From: Sphaerospermopsis aphanizomenoides BCCUSP55
GTDB lineage: Bacteria; Cyanobacteriota; Cyanobacteriia; Cyanobacteriales; Nostocaceae
Assembly (NCBI RefSeq): GCF_001586785.1
Contig: NZ_LUFH02000020.1
Coordinates: 1 to 63,846 of the forward strand
DNA length: 63,846 bases
Direction of reading: 5' to 3'
The translations under genes and the position numbers were made by a program. This document shows, piece after piece, positions 35,806-45,598 of this stretch. Position 1 is the first letter of the stretch, and each line of letters starts with the position of its first letter. The notes beneath the pieces are model-generated. The model saw only the letters and a program-made list of their open reading frames with translations. It made no database searches and had not been told where the DNA came from.

Positions 35806-36299
35806 GGCGTAAATCTCCTGCTGGGCGTAAGCTGATTTGTGTGTAAATTAATACTATACACAGTATAAAGGAAAAATACAAGGTTAGGCAATAATCAGTA
35901 AGTAGACAAAATAAAATGATTACCCCTGTCAAAAAATATGAGATATGTTTGCTGTCTTTTATATCGCTTCTGGTCTAAAATATTACCATTTTGAATTGAG
36001 GATGAATACAACATCAGCTTTTTAGAGATAGAGAAGGGTTGGTTTATTTACGTCGTTATGCAATCACAAAATTTATGTCAAATACTGCTTTAAATAATAA
36101 AATTAATTGCTTGAGCTAGTACATTTATCATTAGATATAAATTATTAGCCTGATAGCAAATTAATATGAAGCTGCATAGAATAAAATATCAAAAATCATT
36201 GATTGAACGCAGATAAACGCAGATAAACGCGGATAAAGATGGATTAATCAATGGATTTGAGGATTCTGTGCAGCCTCACATAAAATTGCTAAATGATAC
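35806..36299. other. Gene-free region upstream of DAHP synthase
   Basis: AT-rich, about 490 bp. Holds the DAHP synthase promoter on the minus strand and, near 36207-36235, AACGCAGATAAACGC repeats, also seen near 32312 and 60118. No ORF or RNA structure that I would defend. Confidence 0.4.
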
Positions 36300-36677
36300 C
36301 TATAATACTGAGTTTAATTGCATATAACTTAATAACCAATTTGCTGCTGTGGCTCTGCGCGTTTGTCTAGGCCCAAATTCACCGATTTTGTAACCTTTAA
36401 AGCCTAGTTTTTGTTTGAGTAGTTGTTTATTTTCTTGAGGAATGGAACGAGTCAATTTCATGGTTGCAGGTCGAGATTCTAGAAAATTCGGTGGTTCTGG
36501 GTATTCATCTCGCCATTCTACTGCTACGGAACTAGTATCCCATTTTTCAGATAGGGAATCATAGCGATAGCCTAAGTGATGCCATACTAATTTGTTAACT
36601 GTAGAGTCATCAATTGTATCATTAATGATTGCCCAAATTGTTTCTGTATTGAGTGGTGGTAATGTAGACATAAGCAA
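36300..36677 (-). CDS. DUF1823 family protein, 125 aa
   Basis: Conserved cyanobacterial and plastid-lineage small protein. Recognised by LNTETIWAIINDTIDDSTVN, WHHLGYRYD, EWRDEYPEPPNFLESRPAT and the C-terminal FGPRQTRRATAANWLLSY. No enzyme motif; function unknown. The DUF1823 name is from memory of the family pattern. The first Met pair (MLMSTLPPL) leaves the start uncertain by two residues. Confidence 0.75.
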   Translation of the reverse strand: MLMSTLPPLNTETIWAIINDTIDDSTVNKLVWHHLGYRYDSLSEKWDTSSVAVEWRDEYPEPPNFLESRPATMKLTRSIPQENKQLLKQKLGFKGYKIGEFGPRQTRRATAANWLLSYMQLNSVL

Positions 36678-36794
36678 GTTAAAGTTTGTCAGTAATATTG
36701 GAGTTCATGAACAGTAGGTTGATTGTATCGTTTTAGAACTATGCTAAAAGATTTATTGGTTACAACAAACCAAAAAGGCACAACTAGAAAAAAA

Positions 36795-38369
36795 CTATAC
36801 TTTGATTTTTGATCCTATTCCACCAAAACCCCCACCACCTGGAGTTTCAATTACAAAAATGTCTCCTGGGTGCATCTCGACAGTTGCTGTACTACCTAAA
36901 ATTTCTTCAGTACCATTTTGACGTTGTACCCAGTTGTGTCCTACCTGTCCTGGTTCTGCACCATTTAAACCAACGGGAGGAACTAAACGATGACCAGAGA
37001 GAATATTTGCAGTCATAGATTCTAGAAATTTAATCTTACGAATTACCCCATTTCCCCCCGAATGTTTTCCTTTACCTCCACTATGGGGACGCAGACTAAA
37101 GCTTTCCACCATCACAGGATAACGGGTTTCTAAAACTTCGGGATCTGTCAAGCGAGAATTGGTCATGTGAGTATGAATTGCATCCGTACCATCAAAATCA
37201 ATTCCTGCACCAGAACCACCACAAATGGTTTCATAATATTGATATTTTTGATTACCAAAAGTGAAATTATTCATCGTTCCTTGGGAAGCCGCCATCACAC
37301 CCAAAGCACCATATAAAGCATCAACAATAGTTTGGGAAGTTTCTACATTTCCTGCTACTACTGCTGCTGGATAAGTTGGGTTAAGCATACAACCTTCAGG
37401 AATAATCATTTCTAAAGGCTTAAGACAACCAGCGTTAAGAGGAATATTATCATTAACTAATGTTCTAAAGACATATAAAACCGCAGCTTGAGTTACAGCT
37501 TTGGGCGCATTGAAGTTATTATTTAATTGTGCAGATGTACCTGTAAAATCTATTTTAGCACTGCGATTGTCTCGATCAATTTTTACCGCTACTTGAATTC
37601 TCGCATTGTTATCCATTTCATAAATAAATGAGCCATCTTTCAAAACATCAATTGCTCGTCTGACTGATTCTTCAGCATTATTTTGGACAAATTGCATATA
37701 AATTTGGACTGTTTCTAGTCCATATTGATTGACCATTTTTAACAGTTCTTTGACTCCCCTTTTATTAGCAGCAATTTGAGCTTTAAAATCGGCAATATTT
37801 TGGTCAGGATTCCGGCTAGGATAGGGATGATTTAACAGATAATTTCTGATTGCTGTTTCTTGAAATTCTCCCTCTTTAACTAGGAGATAATTATCAAAAA
37901 TAATTCCTTCTTCTTCTACTGTGGTACTGTGAGGAGGCATAGAACCAGGAGTAATTCCACCAATATCTGCTTGGTGTCCACGGGAAGCAACAAAAAATAG
38001 GGGACTGGTAATATTTTTGTTAGGTTCTAAAAAGACGGGAGTAATAGCAGTGACATCAGGTAAATGTGTACCTCCGTTATAGGGGTTATTTGATAGATAA
38101 ACATTTCCTGGTTTTATGGTGTCACCTACATCATTAATTAAACTGCGGACACTTTCACTCATTGAGCCTAAGTGTACGGGAATATGAGGAGCATTAGCAA
38201 CTAATAAACCTGAAGCATCAAAAATAGCGCAGGAAAAATCAAGACGTTCTTTAATATTGACTGATGCTGCTGTGTTTTGCAGAACAATTCCCATTTGTTC
38301 CGCTATAAATTGATAGAGATTTTTAAATATTTCTAAACGTACTGGATCTGGTTGAGATGCGGTAGACAT
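36795..38369 (-). CDS. hyuB: Hydantoinase B / oxoprolinase family protein
   Basis: Large second half of the ATP-dependent oxoprolinase-type enzyme, which opens 5-oxoproline or related rings. Family stretches: [74 protein letters not shown] and the glycine-rich C-terminus ETPGGGGFG. 524 residues, standard. The HyuA half lies upstream, but a Uma2 gene sits between them. 5-Oxoproline clearance from glutathione turnover is the likely role. Confidence 0.92.
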   Translation of the reverse strand: MSTASQPDPVRLEIFKNLYQFIAEQMGIVLQNTAASVNIKERLDFSCAIFDASGLLVANAPHIPVHLGSMSESVRSLINDVGDTIKPGNVYLSNNPYNGGTHLPDVTAITPVFLEPNKNITSPLFFVASRGHQADIGGITPGSMPPHSTTVEEEGIIFDNYLLVKEGEFQETAIRNYLLNHPYPSRNPDQNIADFKAQIAANKRGVKELLKMVNQYGLETVQIYMQFVQNNAEESVRRAIDVLKDGSFIYEMDNNARIQVAVKIDRDNRSAKIDFTGTSAQLNNNFNAPKAVTQAAVLYVFRTLVNDNIPLNAGCLKPLEMIIPEGCMLNPTYPAAVVAGNVETSQTIVDALYGALGVMAASQGTMNNFTFGNQKYQYYETICGGSGAGIDFDGTDAIHTHMTNSRLTDPEVLETRYPVMVESFSLRPHSGGKGKHSGGNGVIRKIKFLESMTANILSGHRLVPPVGLNGAEPGQVGHNWVQRQNGTEEILGSTATVEMHPGDIFVIETPGGGGFGGIGSKIKV

Positions 38370-38418
38370 TTTTTAACCTATTATTAAGTTCAAAATAAAT
38401 AAAGTTGGGTTAATTACA

Positions 38419-38537
38419 TTGTAAGCATTCAGCTATCAGTGGTCAGCAGTCAGCTTTTTAAAGGTTACGCCAAAAATCACGCTAGTGATAATCTACGGTT
38501 TTATTAAATATTCTGACTCCTGACTCCTGAATTCTTA
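38419..38537. mobile_element. MITE-like element, GTAAGCATTCAGC family
   Basis: GTAAGCATTCAGC at the left and CTGAATTCTTAC at the right form imperfect inverted ends about 119 bp apart. No ORF. It is located between hyuB and the Uma2 gene, close to the place where the oxoprolinase pair has been split. Confidence 0.5.
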
Positions 38538-38558
38538 CCCTACATTTTCAGATATTTT

Positions 38559-39284
38559 TTAAATTGTATCTGGGTTAATATTTAATTCCCGCAATTTTGC
38601 TGCTAAACGTTCTGCTCGTTGAGTTTCACGTTCTGCTCTTTGCTTTTCTTCTTCTGCGGTTTCTTCTGGTGTAGGTACTAAATTTCCTTCTGGTGTGAAA
38701 TAACGTAATAAACCCTGATGAATTCCCAAATATAAGCCTAATTGTTCACTCCATAAATTTCCTTTCTCATTGGCTTCTAAAGGTTGATATTTACCATTAA
38801 TTAACTGAAAACCTGCAAATTCTAAGGTATAAGGATCAAACCAAAAATATTCCGGTGTGCGGAAAGTTTCTTGATAAAGTTCTTTTTTCGCTTCTCTATC
38901 AGTTTTCGCTGTTGTTGGTGAGATAATTCCCACAATTACATGAGGATATTTACCATTTTCTGCCCACACTACCCAACTTTTACGATAGCGATAGCGTGGC
39001 GTTAGCCATGTTTTGCGTTCAGTTCCTAAAACGACAAAAAAATCTGGGCCACGGAATTTTTCGGTTTTTTTCTGGTTAGGACTATAGTAAATACTCAAAT
39101 TTCCCGCTGCATAGAAATCATTTCTTTCTTTCCATAACCATTTCAAACATTTGATTAAGAGCATAATTTGCTCTAGATGTAGTTCTGTTTCTACTGGTGG
39201 TTCATCACTATATAAATCACTGGGGGGAAAAATGACATCTTCAGAGATGTTTTCCTCAGATACTAATTCTTGAGTAATCATCAT
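38559..39284 (-). CDS. Uma2 family protein with an in-frame repeat insertion
   Basis: 241-residue PD-(D/E)XK-like Uma2 protein: NLSIYYSPNQKKTEKFRGPDFFVVLG, then WVVWAENGKYPHVIVGIISP, FWFDPYTLEFAGFQ and a coiled charged tail (EEEKQRAERETQRAERLAAKL). Residues 92-100 (TWLTPRYRY) correspond exactly to a 27-bp palindromic intergenic repeat (38984-39010) inserted in frame between GTERK and RKSWVVW; relatives lack this stretch. The gene splits hyuA from hyuB. Function of the family is not established. Confidence 0.88.
   Translation of the reverse strand: MMITQELVSEENISEDVIFPPSDLYSDEPPVETELHLEQIMLLIKCLKWLWKERNDFYAAGNLSIYYSPNQKKTEKFRGPDFFVVLGTERKTWLTPRYRYRKSWVVWAENGKYPHVIVGIISPTTAKTDREAKKELYQETFRTPEYFWFDPYTLEFAGFQLINGKYQPLEANEKGNLWSEQLGLYLGIHQGLLRYFTPEGNLVPTPEETAEEEKQRAERETQRAERLAAKLRELNINPDTI
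38984..39010. repeat. Palindromic repeat inserted inside a coding sequence
   Basis: GATAGCGATAGCGTGGCG followed by TTAGCCATG; the same sequence, as ATGGCTAACGCCACGCT, occurs in the intergenic cluster near 23644. It contributes nine codons to the Uma2 gene without breaking the frame. Confidence 0.8.
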
Positions 39285-39356
39285 GATATGATACCAAGTA
39301 GTTATTTATCTATTTTAGCATTAATTAAAATTGCTATATTTTAAACATATTTAAAA

Positions 39357-41456
39357 CTAAACAAGACGTTCTAAAATTAAATGATTACGTTCAGTTAATT
39401 TTGCTTGCCAGTTGGGTTCAACTACAATAGTGCTGATTTTCTCAACAATAATTGCTGCACCGTTGATACTATCCCCAGGTTGTAAATCTTCTCTTCTATA
39501 AACTGGTGTATTGTGCCATTTTTCGGCAGTAAACATCTGGACTATTTCTACAGGTTCTGGTTTTTCTTGTAAATTTCTTTGACGAATTATTACAGGTTCT
39601 GCTGGTGTGTCCATTTTTTGAATGACTTCTACAGAAATAGATTCGATAATTAAGAGTTTTTCTGTTTGCATGAAACCATACCTTAATTTATGTTCGGTTT
39701 CAAACTGTCTTTTCATTTCTGCTATATCTGTAAAAAAGTCAACTGTTAAAATTGAGTTATTTCCTTCATATTTCAAATTAACTTTTTTAATTACTTCCAC
39801 TGCTAAAGTGCTTTCTTCATGATTTAACTCGTTACGTGCTTGAATTTCTAAAGATGCCATTAATTGCTGTAATTCAGGTATTAATGATTGATTTAAAGGC
39901 TGTTCTACTCCTGTAACTCTGGTAGCTCTGACATCCGCTAAACCCATTCCATAAGCTGAAAGTACACCAGCGAAAGGGTGTAAAAATATCTTTTTCATGC
40001 CTAAAGTATCGGCAATTAAACAAGCAACTTGTCCACCTGCACCACCAAAACAACACAGTACATATTGAGTGACATCATAACCACGTTGAAGACTGATTTT
40101 TTTAATAGCATTGGCCATATTTTCGACAGCAATAGCGATAAAACCCGATGCTACTTGTTCGGGAGGACGATAATTTACGGTGACAGATGCGATATTTTCA
40201 GCTAATTGGGTAAATTTCTCAATTACTATTTCTTGATCTAAAGGTAAATTACCTTCATGACCAAAAACTGCGGGGAAATATTGGGGTTGAATTTTGCCTA
40301 ACATGACGTTAGCATCTGTGACTGTTAATGGTCCACCACGACGATAAGAAGCAGGTCCAGGATTTGATCCAGCAGACTCTGGCCCAACACGATAACTAGA
40401 ACCATCAAAATATAAAATTGAACCACCACCCGCAGCGATGGTGTTAATTGCTAATACGGGAACTCGCATCCGCGCACCTGCAATTTCTGAATCTAATTGT
40501 CTTTCATATTCTCCTTTGAAGTGAGCAACATCTGTACTTGTTCCTCCCATATCAAAGGTAATAACTAAATCAAAACCTGCTCTTTTGCTAGTTTGCACTG
40601 CACCAACAATACCACCAGCAGGACCACTTAAAATACTATCTTTCCCTTGAAATTTTTCTGCGTCGGTTAACCCTCCATCGGATTTCATAAACATTAATTT
40701 GACGTTGGGTAAGTGACTAGCTACTTGGTTGACATAACGACGAAGTATAGGAGTTAAATAAGCATCAACGACAGTTGTATCTCCTCTACTAACTAATTTC
40801 ATTAATGGGCTTACTTGATGAGATACAGAGATTTGGGTAAAGCCGATTTCCTGGGCAATTTGGGATATTTGTTGTTCATGGTGCGGATAGCGATCGCTGT
40901 GCATAAATACAATGGCACAACTTCTAATCCCAGTTTCATAAACTGTTCTTAAATCCTGTCTTACCTCTGCAATATTTACAGGAATTAATTCATTACCATA
41001 AGCATCAAATCTTTCCTCTACTTCTATTACCTGTTCATAAAGCATAGTAGGTAAAATAATCTGACGGGCAAAGATATTAGGGCGGTTTTGATAACCAATT
41101 CTTAAGGCATCTTTAAAGCCTTTGGTAATTAACAAAACTACTCTATCTCCATGTCTTTCTAACAGCGCATTGGTAGCTACTGTTGTTCCCATTTTCACTA
41201 CTTCTATATTTTGATAGGGAATAGTTTCATTAGCAGAAATTCCGATAATATCCCGAATTCCCTGGATAACTGCATCTTCATATTGCTCAGGATTTTCTGA
41301 CAGTAATTTATAGACTATTACCCATTCCTGGTTAGGAAGATTTACAATTAAAAAACGTTGTGGATTTTGTGAGAGTCTGTTGATTATTGTCTGATTATTG
41401 GTGACAGCAACTATATCTGTAAATGTGCCGCCTCTGTCTGCAAAAATTTTTAACAT
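39357..41456 (-). CDS. hyuA: Hydantoinase A / oxoprolinase family protein
   Basis: ATP-binding half of the 5-oxoprolinase-type enzyme. N-terminal FADRGGTFTDIVAV (phosphate-binding), TMGTTVATNALLERHGDRV, the ILSGPAGGIVGAV and FDMGGTSTDVA motifs, then CCFGGAGGQVACLIADTLG. 699 residues, normal for HyuA. The last part carries the OXPLase C-terminal domain. Its HyuB partner lies downstream after an intervening Uma2 gene. Confidence 0.92.
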   Translation of the reverse strand: MLKIFADRGGTFTDIVAVTNNQTIINRLSQNPQRFLIVNLPNQEWVIVYKLLSENPEQYEDAVIQGIRDIIGISANETIPYQNIEVVKMGTTVATNALLERHGDRVVLLITKGFKDALRIGYQNRPNIFARQIILPTMLYEQVIEVEERFDAYGNELIPVNIAEVRQDLRTVYETGIRSCAIVFMHSDRYPHHEQQISQIAQEIGFTQISVSHQVSPLMKLVSRGDTTVVDAYLTPILRRYVNQVASHLPNVKLMFMKSDGGLTDAEKFQGKDSILSGPAGGIVGAVQTSKRAGFDLVITFDMGGTSTDVAHFKGEYERQLDSEIAGARMRVPVLAINTIAAGGGSILYFDGSSYRVGPESAGSNPGPASYRRGGPLTVTDANVMLGKIQPQYFPAVFGHEGNLPLDQEIVIEKFTQLAENIASVTVNYRPPEQVASGFIAIAVENMANAIKKISLQRGYDVTQYVLCCFGGAGGQVACLIADTLGMKKIFLHPFAGVLSAYGMGLADVRATRVTGVEQPLNQSLIPELQQLMASLEIQARNELNHEESTLAVEVIKKVNLKYEGNNSILTVDFFTDIAEMKRQFETEHKLRYGFMQTEKLLIIESISVEVIQKMDTPAEPVIIRQRNLQEKPEPVEIVQMFTAEKWHNTPVYRREDLQPGDSINGAAIIVEKISTIVVEPNWQAKLTERNHLILERLV

Positions 41457-41861
41457 GGCTCGATTTCCTCAATTTCCGTAACTCCCTTGACTAATTTTTT
41501 ATGTTCTGTAAAAAATTGATCCATTTTTTCTAATAAAGATTTAAGTAAGCATTCAGCCGTCAGCAGTCAGCAAGAAAGAAGAAAACCATCAATAATTGTA
41601 AATCTGGCAATTGATCCAAGGCTTGATATGAATCAACCGCAAAGAACGCATAGACGCGGCTTCCCGCAGGGTAGGACACAAAGTTAAGAGGATTTAAGAG
41701 AGTTTTTAGTATCCACTTGAGGGTGGAGTCCATCCAAAGTCGAGTGAATAATGCTATGTTTTGACTTTGTAAATCAATCCAATGCCAAACATTTTCATAA
41801 AAAACGCCGAACCTGCTATTAAATAAATGAAGAAAATAAGATGCCAAAAATATATTTTTGA
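41457..41861. other. Repeat-bearing gap upstream of hyuA
   Basis: About 400 bp without a credible gene. It holds a lone GTAAGCATTCAGC end (41545), an ACCGCAAAGAACGCATAGACGCGG-like repeat with GGCTTCCCGCAGGGTAG (41636-41672) and unassigned AT-rich sequence. A minus-strand frame at 41560-41910 spans these repeats and is rejected as a gene. Confidence 0.5.
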
Positions 41862-42305
41862 CTATACAGAAATTGTTAAATCTTGAAACAACGTAAAAAG
41901 CTCTAAACAAACATCTTTGACTTGTTCAGGAGCTATTTTATATTCCGTTGCCCAGCCGCTGTAAGCCCAATTTCCACAATAACTGAAATAGACATCGACT
42001 GGATTTTCTTCATCCAACAGAGAATGAAATTCGACGTGATCCAACTTATAGGGGGCGCTAGAACTAAAAGTCCCCTCTTCCGATGATTGTTGCCAAAAAC
42101 ATACCTTGAACATACAATCTATAAATTCTTCGGCATTAGGGACAAATATTTTAAATCCTTCAAACATTTGATTACACCATATTTCCGCTGTACTTGTATT
42201 TTCAGGGAAATAGTTTCTCACAATTTCTGACATTTTTACTAAATATTGCCGAACTTCAAGATTGCTGATTAATACTTTTTCACAGTCAGATAAATTCTTG
42301 TACAT
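41862..42305 (-). CDS. Hypothetical protein, 147 aa
   Basis: Not recognised. Soluble, acidic, with aromatic-rich stretches (VDVYFSYCGNWAYSGWATEYKI) and helical ends. No signal peptide. Start at ATG 42305, no upstream alternative. Flanked by MITE and repeat debris, so it may be an accessory gene, but codon use and length look normal. An antitoxin- or immunity-like size would fit many families; no evidence for a specific one. Confidence 0.6.
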   Translation of the reverse strand: MYKNLSDCEKVLISNLEVRQYLVKMSEIVRNYFPENTSTAEIWCNQMFEGFKIFVPNAEEFIDCMFKVCFWQQSSEEGTFSSSAPYKLDHVEFHSLLDEENPVDVYFSYCGNWAYSGWATEYKIAPEQVKDVCLELFTLFQDLTISV

Positions 42306-42456
42306 TTTTTATCCTTTTATGAATTTTCAATAAGTGGTTTTCTGTTAAGTAAGTGGGCGTTAAAAATTGTCGTTATCACCAGGGAACTCTTAACGGTGAA
42401 CGGGGAACAGAGAAGAGGTTTTGGGATATTTGCCTTTTCCCCCTACCCCTATTTCC

Positions 42457-43242
42457 TTAGCGAAATATTTCTGCAAAAAATTGTCGCATAGCTTGCCAAG
42501 AACGCTGATCTGCGTTTTTGTTATAAAGTGCGCCTTTTATCTCTCCTTTATAAACTGGGTTGGTGAAGGCATGAACCACACCACCATAGGAAATTAATTG
42601 CCAGTCTACATTGGCTTGGCGCATTTCGTTTTCAAAACCTTGAAGTTGCTCCTGTGGGACAAAAGGATCATCTGCTCCATGTAAAACTAACACTTTAGCT
42701 TTGATGTTTTTGGCATCTTCGGGGTTAGGGGTGTCGAGGTTGCCGTGAAAGCTGACTACACCAGCAATATTTGCGCCACTACGGGCTAACTCTAAAACTG
42801 TACCACCACCAAAGCAGTAACCAATGGCAGCAATGCGTTTAGGATCAGTCAATGGATTTTTTTGTAAAACTTGTAACCCAGCATTGACGCGATCGCGCAA
42901 TAATTTTCTATTATCACGATATATTTTGGCTTGCGCTCCTGATTCTTGGGAATTTTTGGGTCTGACCCCTTTGCCATAAATATCAGCGGCAAAAGCCACA
43001 TAACCCAGTTTAGCTAACTGTTCAGTCCGTTTTTTCGCATAGGACTGTAAACCATTCCATTCATGAACTACTAATACACCAGGACGCTTGCCTTTGATCG
43101 CATCATCATAAGCAAGATAACCTTCTAAAACTGTGCTGCCTTGTTTATACTCGATATTTTTGGTTCTAATCGCCGCCAGTACCTCTGTATTAGTTAAAAA
43201 TACGACTACGGGTGCAAACAAAAGAGAAAGCAGTATTTTCAT
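42457..43242 (-). CDS. Exported dienelactone hydrolase family protein
   Basis: Alpha/beta hydrolase, 261 residues, with a signal peptide (LLSLLFAPVVVFLTNTEVLA). The nucleophile elbow is IGYCFGGG with Cys, the dienelactone hydrolase type; Asp in VLHGADDPFVP and His in YGGVVHAFTNP complete the triad. VLVVHEWNGLQSYAKKRTEQL is the oxyanion strand. Likely periplasmic; substrate unknown. Confidence 0.9.
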   Translation of the reverse strand: MKILLSLLFAPVVVFLTNTEVLAAIRTKNIEYKQGSTVLEGYLAYDDAIKGKRPGVLVVHEWNGLQSYAKKRTEQLAKLGYVAFAADIYGKGVRPKNSQESGAQAKIYRDNRKLLRDRVNAGLQVLQKNPLTDPKRIAAIGYCFGGGTVLELARSGANIAGVVSFHGNLDTPNPEDAKNIKAKVLVLHGADDPFVPQEQLQGFENEMRQANVDWQLISYGGVVHAFTNPVYKGEIKGALYNKNADQRSWQAMRQFFAEIFR

Positions 43243-43486
43243 GACACTGTAAATACTAAAACACTCATTATCCTTGATTATCCCTGTAAAACCTACAAAA
43301 TTGCAGGTGATATATTACCTATAACTACAAAATTCTGACTTCTGCTTTATGGCTGATTTTAATGATTTCTTAAGACTTAATAAGACTGCCATTCTAGCAA
43401 GGTTAAATTCACTAGAAGCGGTACATTATTAGTTATATAAATAAAAATCATTGTTCCGCATATTGATCGGCTACTAACACAAAACC

Positions 43487-45598
43487 ATGAGTGCAACTGC
43501 TACTATTTCGCAAAATCCCCTAGTCCAAGGCTATGGTTTACCTCCATTTGCAGAGATTACACCTGAACAAGTAGAACCTGCCTTCAGGCATCTTTTAGGC
43601 GACTTGGATGAGCAGCTAAAAATTTTAGAAGCTAATGTCCAACCTACCTGGAATGGTTTAGTAGAACCTCTAGAAAAGTTGACAGAAAGATTGTACTGGA
43701 GTTGGGGTATCCTCAACCATTTAATGGGTGTTAAAAATAGCCCAGAGCTACGGATAGCCTATCAAAAGGTTCAGCCACAAGTAATACAGTTTATTAATAC
43801 CCTTGGACAAAGCAAACCTTTATATAAGGCATTTAAAGCACTTCGTGCCAGCGATACTTGGGAAACTTTAGAATCAGCCCAAAAGCGCATTGTGGAAGCA
43901 GCTATTCGAGATGCAAAATTGTCTGGTGTGGGCTTAGAAGGAGAAGCCAGAGAGCGTTTTAATGCTATTCAAATGCAGTTAGCCGAATTAGCCACTGAGT
44001 TTTCTAACCATCTTTTGGATGCAACTACAGCTTTTAGTTTAATTCTCACCACCAAAGCAGAAATTGAGGGTTTACCCAGTAGTTTACTGAGTCTCGCGGC
44101 TCAAGCTGCTCGCATCGCTGGCGAAGAATATGCTACACCCGAAAAGGGTCCTTGGCATATTACTTTGGATTTTCCCAGTTATTTCCCATTCATGCAGCAC
44201 AGTACCCGGCGGGATTTGCGCGAACAGCTTTACAAAGCTTATATTAGCCGTGCTTCCTTTGGGGAATTGGATAATAATCCTTTGATTGAACGTATTTTAG
44301 AGTTGCGGCAAGAATTGTCAGAGTTACTGGGCTTTGAAAATTATGCTGAACTGAGTTTGGCTAGTAAGATGGCGAAGAATGTTCCCGCAGTGGAAAAGCT
44401 GTTGGAAGAACTACGCCAAGCTAGTTATGATGCGGCTGTTAAAGATTTAGAAGCACTTAAAGATTTTGCTAAATCTCAAGGAGCAGCAGAAGCAGATAAT
44501 TTACAACATTGGGATATCAGCTTTTGGGCTGAACGTCAAAGAGAAGAAAAATTTGCTTTTACGGAAGAGGAATTACGTCCTTATTTCCCTCTTCCCCAGG
44601 TGCTAGACGGTTTATTTGGGCTAATTAAACGGCTCTTTGGTGTGACTGTGACACCGGCTGATGGTCAAGCTCCTGTTTGGCATGAGGATGTACGCTATTT
44701 TCAAATCTCCGATAAATATGGTAATGCGATCGCCTACTTTTATCTAGATCCTTACAGCCGTCCGGCGGAAAAACGTGGTGGTGCTTGGATGGATGCTTGT
44801 ATTCATCGTCGCAAAATCACAGAACGCGGTATCACCAACATCCGCTTACCTGTAGCTTATTTGATTTGTAACCAAACTCCCCCAGTTGACGATAAGCCCA
44901 GTTTAATGACTTTTGATGAAGTGGAAACATTGTTCCATGAGTTTGGACATGGTTTACACCATATGCTCACTAAGGTAGACTACACTGGGGCAGCAGGTAT
45001 TAATAATGTAGAATGGGATGCCGTGGAATTACCTAGCCAATTCATGGAGAACTGGTGTTATGACCGCCCCACTTTGTTTGGTATGGCTAAACACTACGAA
45101 ACAGGTGAACCTCTACCAGAACATTATTATCAAAAGCTGTTAGCATCACGTAATTACATGAGTGGTTCAGCAATGTTGCGGCAAATTCACCTCAGCAGCG
45201 TGGACTTGGAACTACACTACCGTTATCGACCTGGTGGGACTGAAACTCCCATAGATGTGCGTCAACGCATTGCCAAAACCACTACTGTTTTACCACCACT
45301 ACCTGAAGATGGTTTTTTATGTGCATTTGGTCACATTTTTGAAGGAGGTTATGCCGCCGGTTATTACAGTTATAAGTGGGCAGAAGTTCTCAGTGCTGAT
45401 GCTTTTGCTGCTTTTGAAGAGGCTGGACTAGAAGATGAAGAAGCAATTCACGATACTGGTAGACGCTACCGAGATACAGTGTTAGCACTCGGCGGTAGTA
45501 TGCACCCAATGGAAGTTTTTCAAGCCTTCCGGGGTCGTGAACCGAGTACCACAGCTTTGCTGAAACATAATGGTTTGTTAGCTGCTGTAAAAAATTAG
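43487..45598 (+). CDS. prlC: M3 family oligopeptidase (oligopeptidase A type)
   Basis: Cytosolic zinc metallopeptidase that degrades short peptides such as cleaved signal peptides. The zinc motif is HEFGHGLHHML (H484, E485, H488), with the third ligand Glu in NVEWDAVELPSQFMENW. 703 residues, full length. Start at ATG 43487. No operon partner seen. The gene symbol follows oligopeptidase A (PrlC) of other bacteria and is a family-level choice. Confidence 0.92.
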   Translation: MSATATISQNPLVQGYGLPPFAEITPEQVEPAFRHLLGDLDEQLKILEANVQPTWNGLVEPLEKLTERLYWSWGILNHLMGVKNSPELRIAYQKVQPQVIQFINTLGQSKPLYKAFKALRASDTWETLESAQKRIVEAAIRDAKLSGVGLEGEARERFNAIQMQLAELATEFSNHLLDATTAFSLILTTKAEIEGLPSSLLSLAAQAARIAGEEYATPEKGPWHITLDFPSYFPFMQHSTRRDLREQLYKAYISRASFGELDNNPLIERILELRQELSELLGFENYAELSLASKMAKNVPAVEKLLEELRQASYDAAVKDLEALKDFAKSQGAAEADNLQHWDISFWAERQREEKFAFTEEELRPYFPLPQVLDGLFGLIKRLFGVTVTPADGQAPVWHEDVRYFQISDKYGNAIAYFYLDPYSRPAEKRGGAWMDACIHRRKITERGITNIRLPVAYLICNQTPPVDDKPSLMTFDEVETLFHEFGHGLHHMLTKVDYTGAAGINNVEWDAVELPSQFMENWCYDRPTLFGMAKHYETGEPLPEHYYQKLLASRNYMSGSAMLRQIHLSSVDLELHYRYRPGGTETPIDVRQRIAKTTTVLPPLPEDGFLCAFGHIFEGGYAAGYYSYKWAEVLSADAFAAFEEAGLEDEEAIHDTGRRYRDTVLALGGSMHPMEVFQAFRGREPSTTALLKHNGLLAAVKN

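Noticed and set aside
41560-41910. Minus-strand frame of 116 residues
   Set aside because: It crosses dispersed repeats and overlaps the end of the better-supported gene at 41862-42305; no ribosome binding site or domain.
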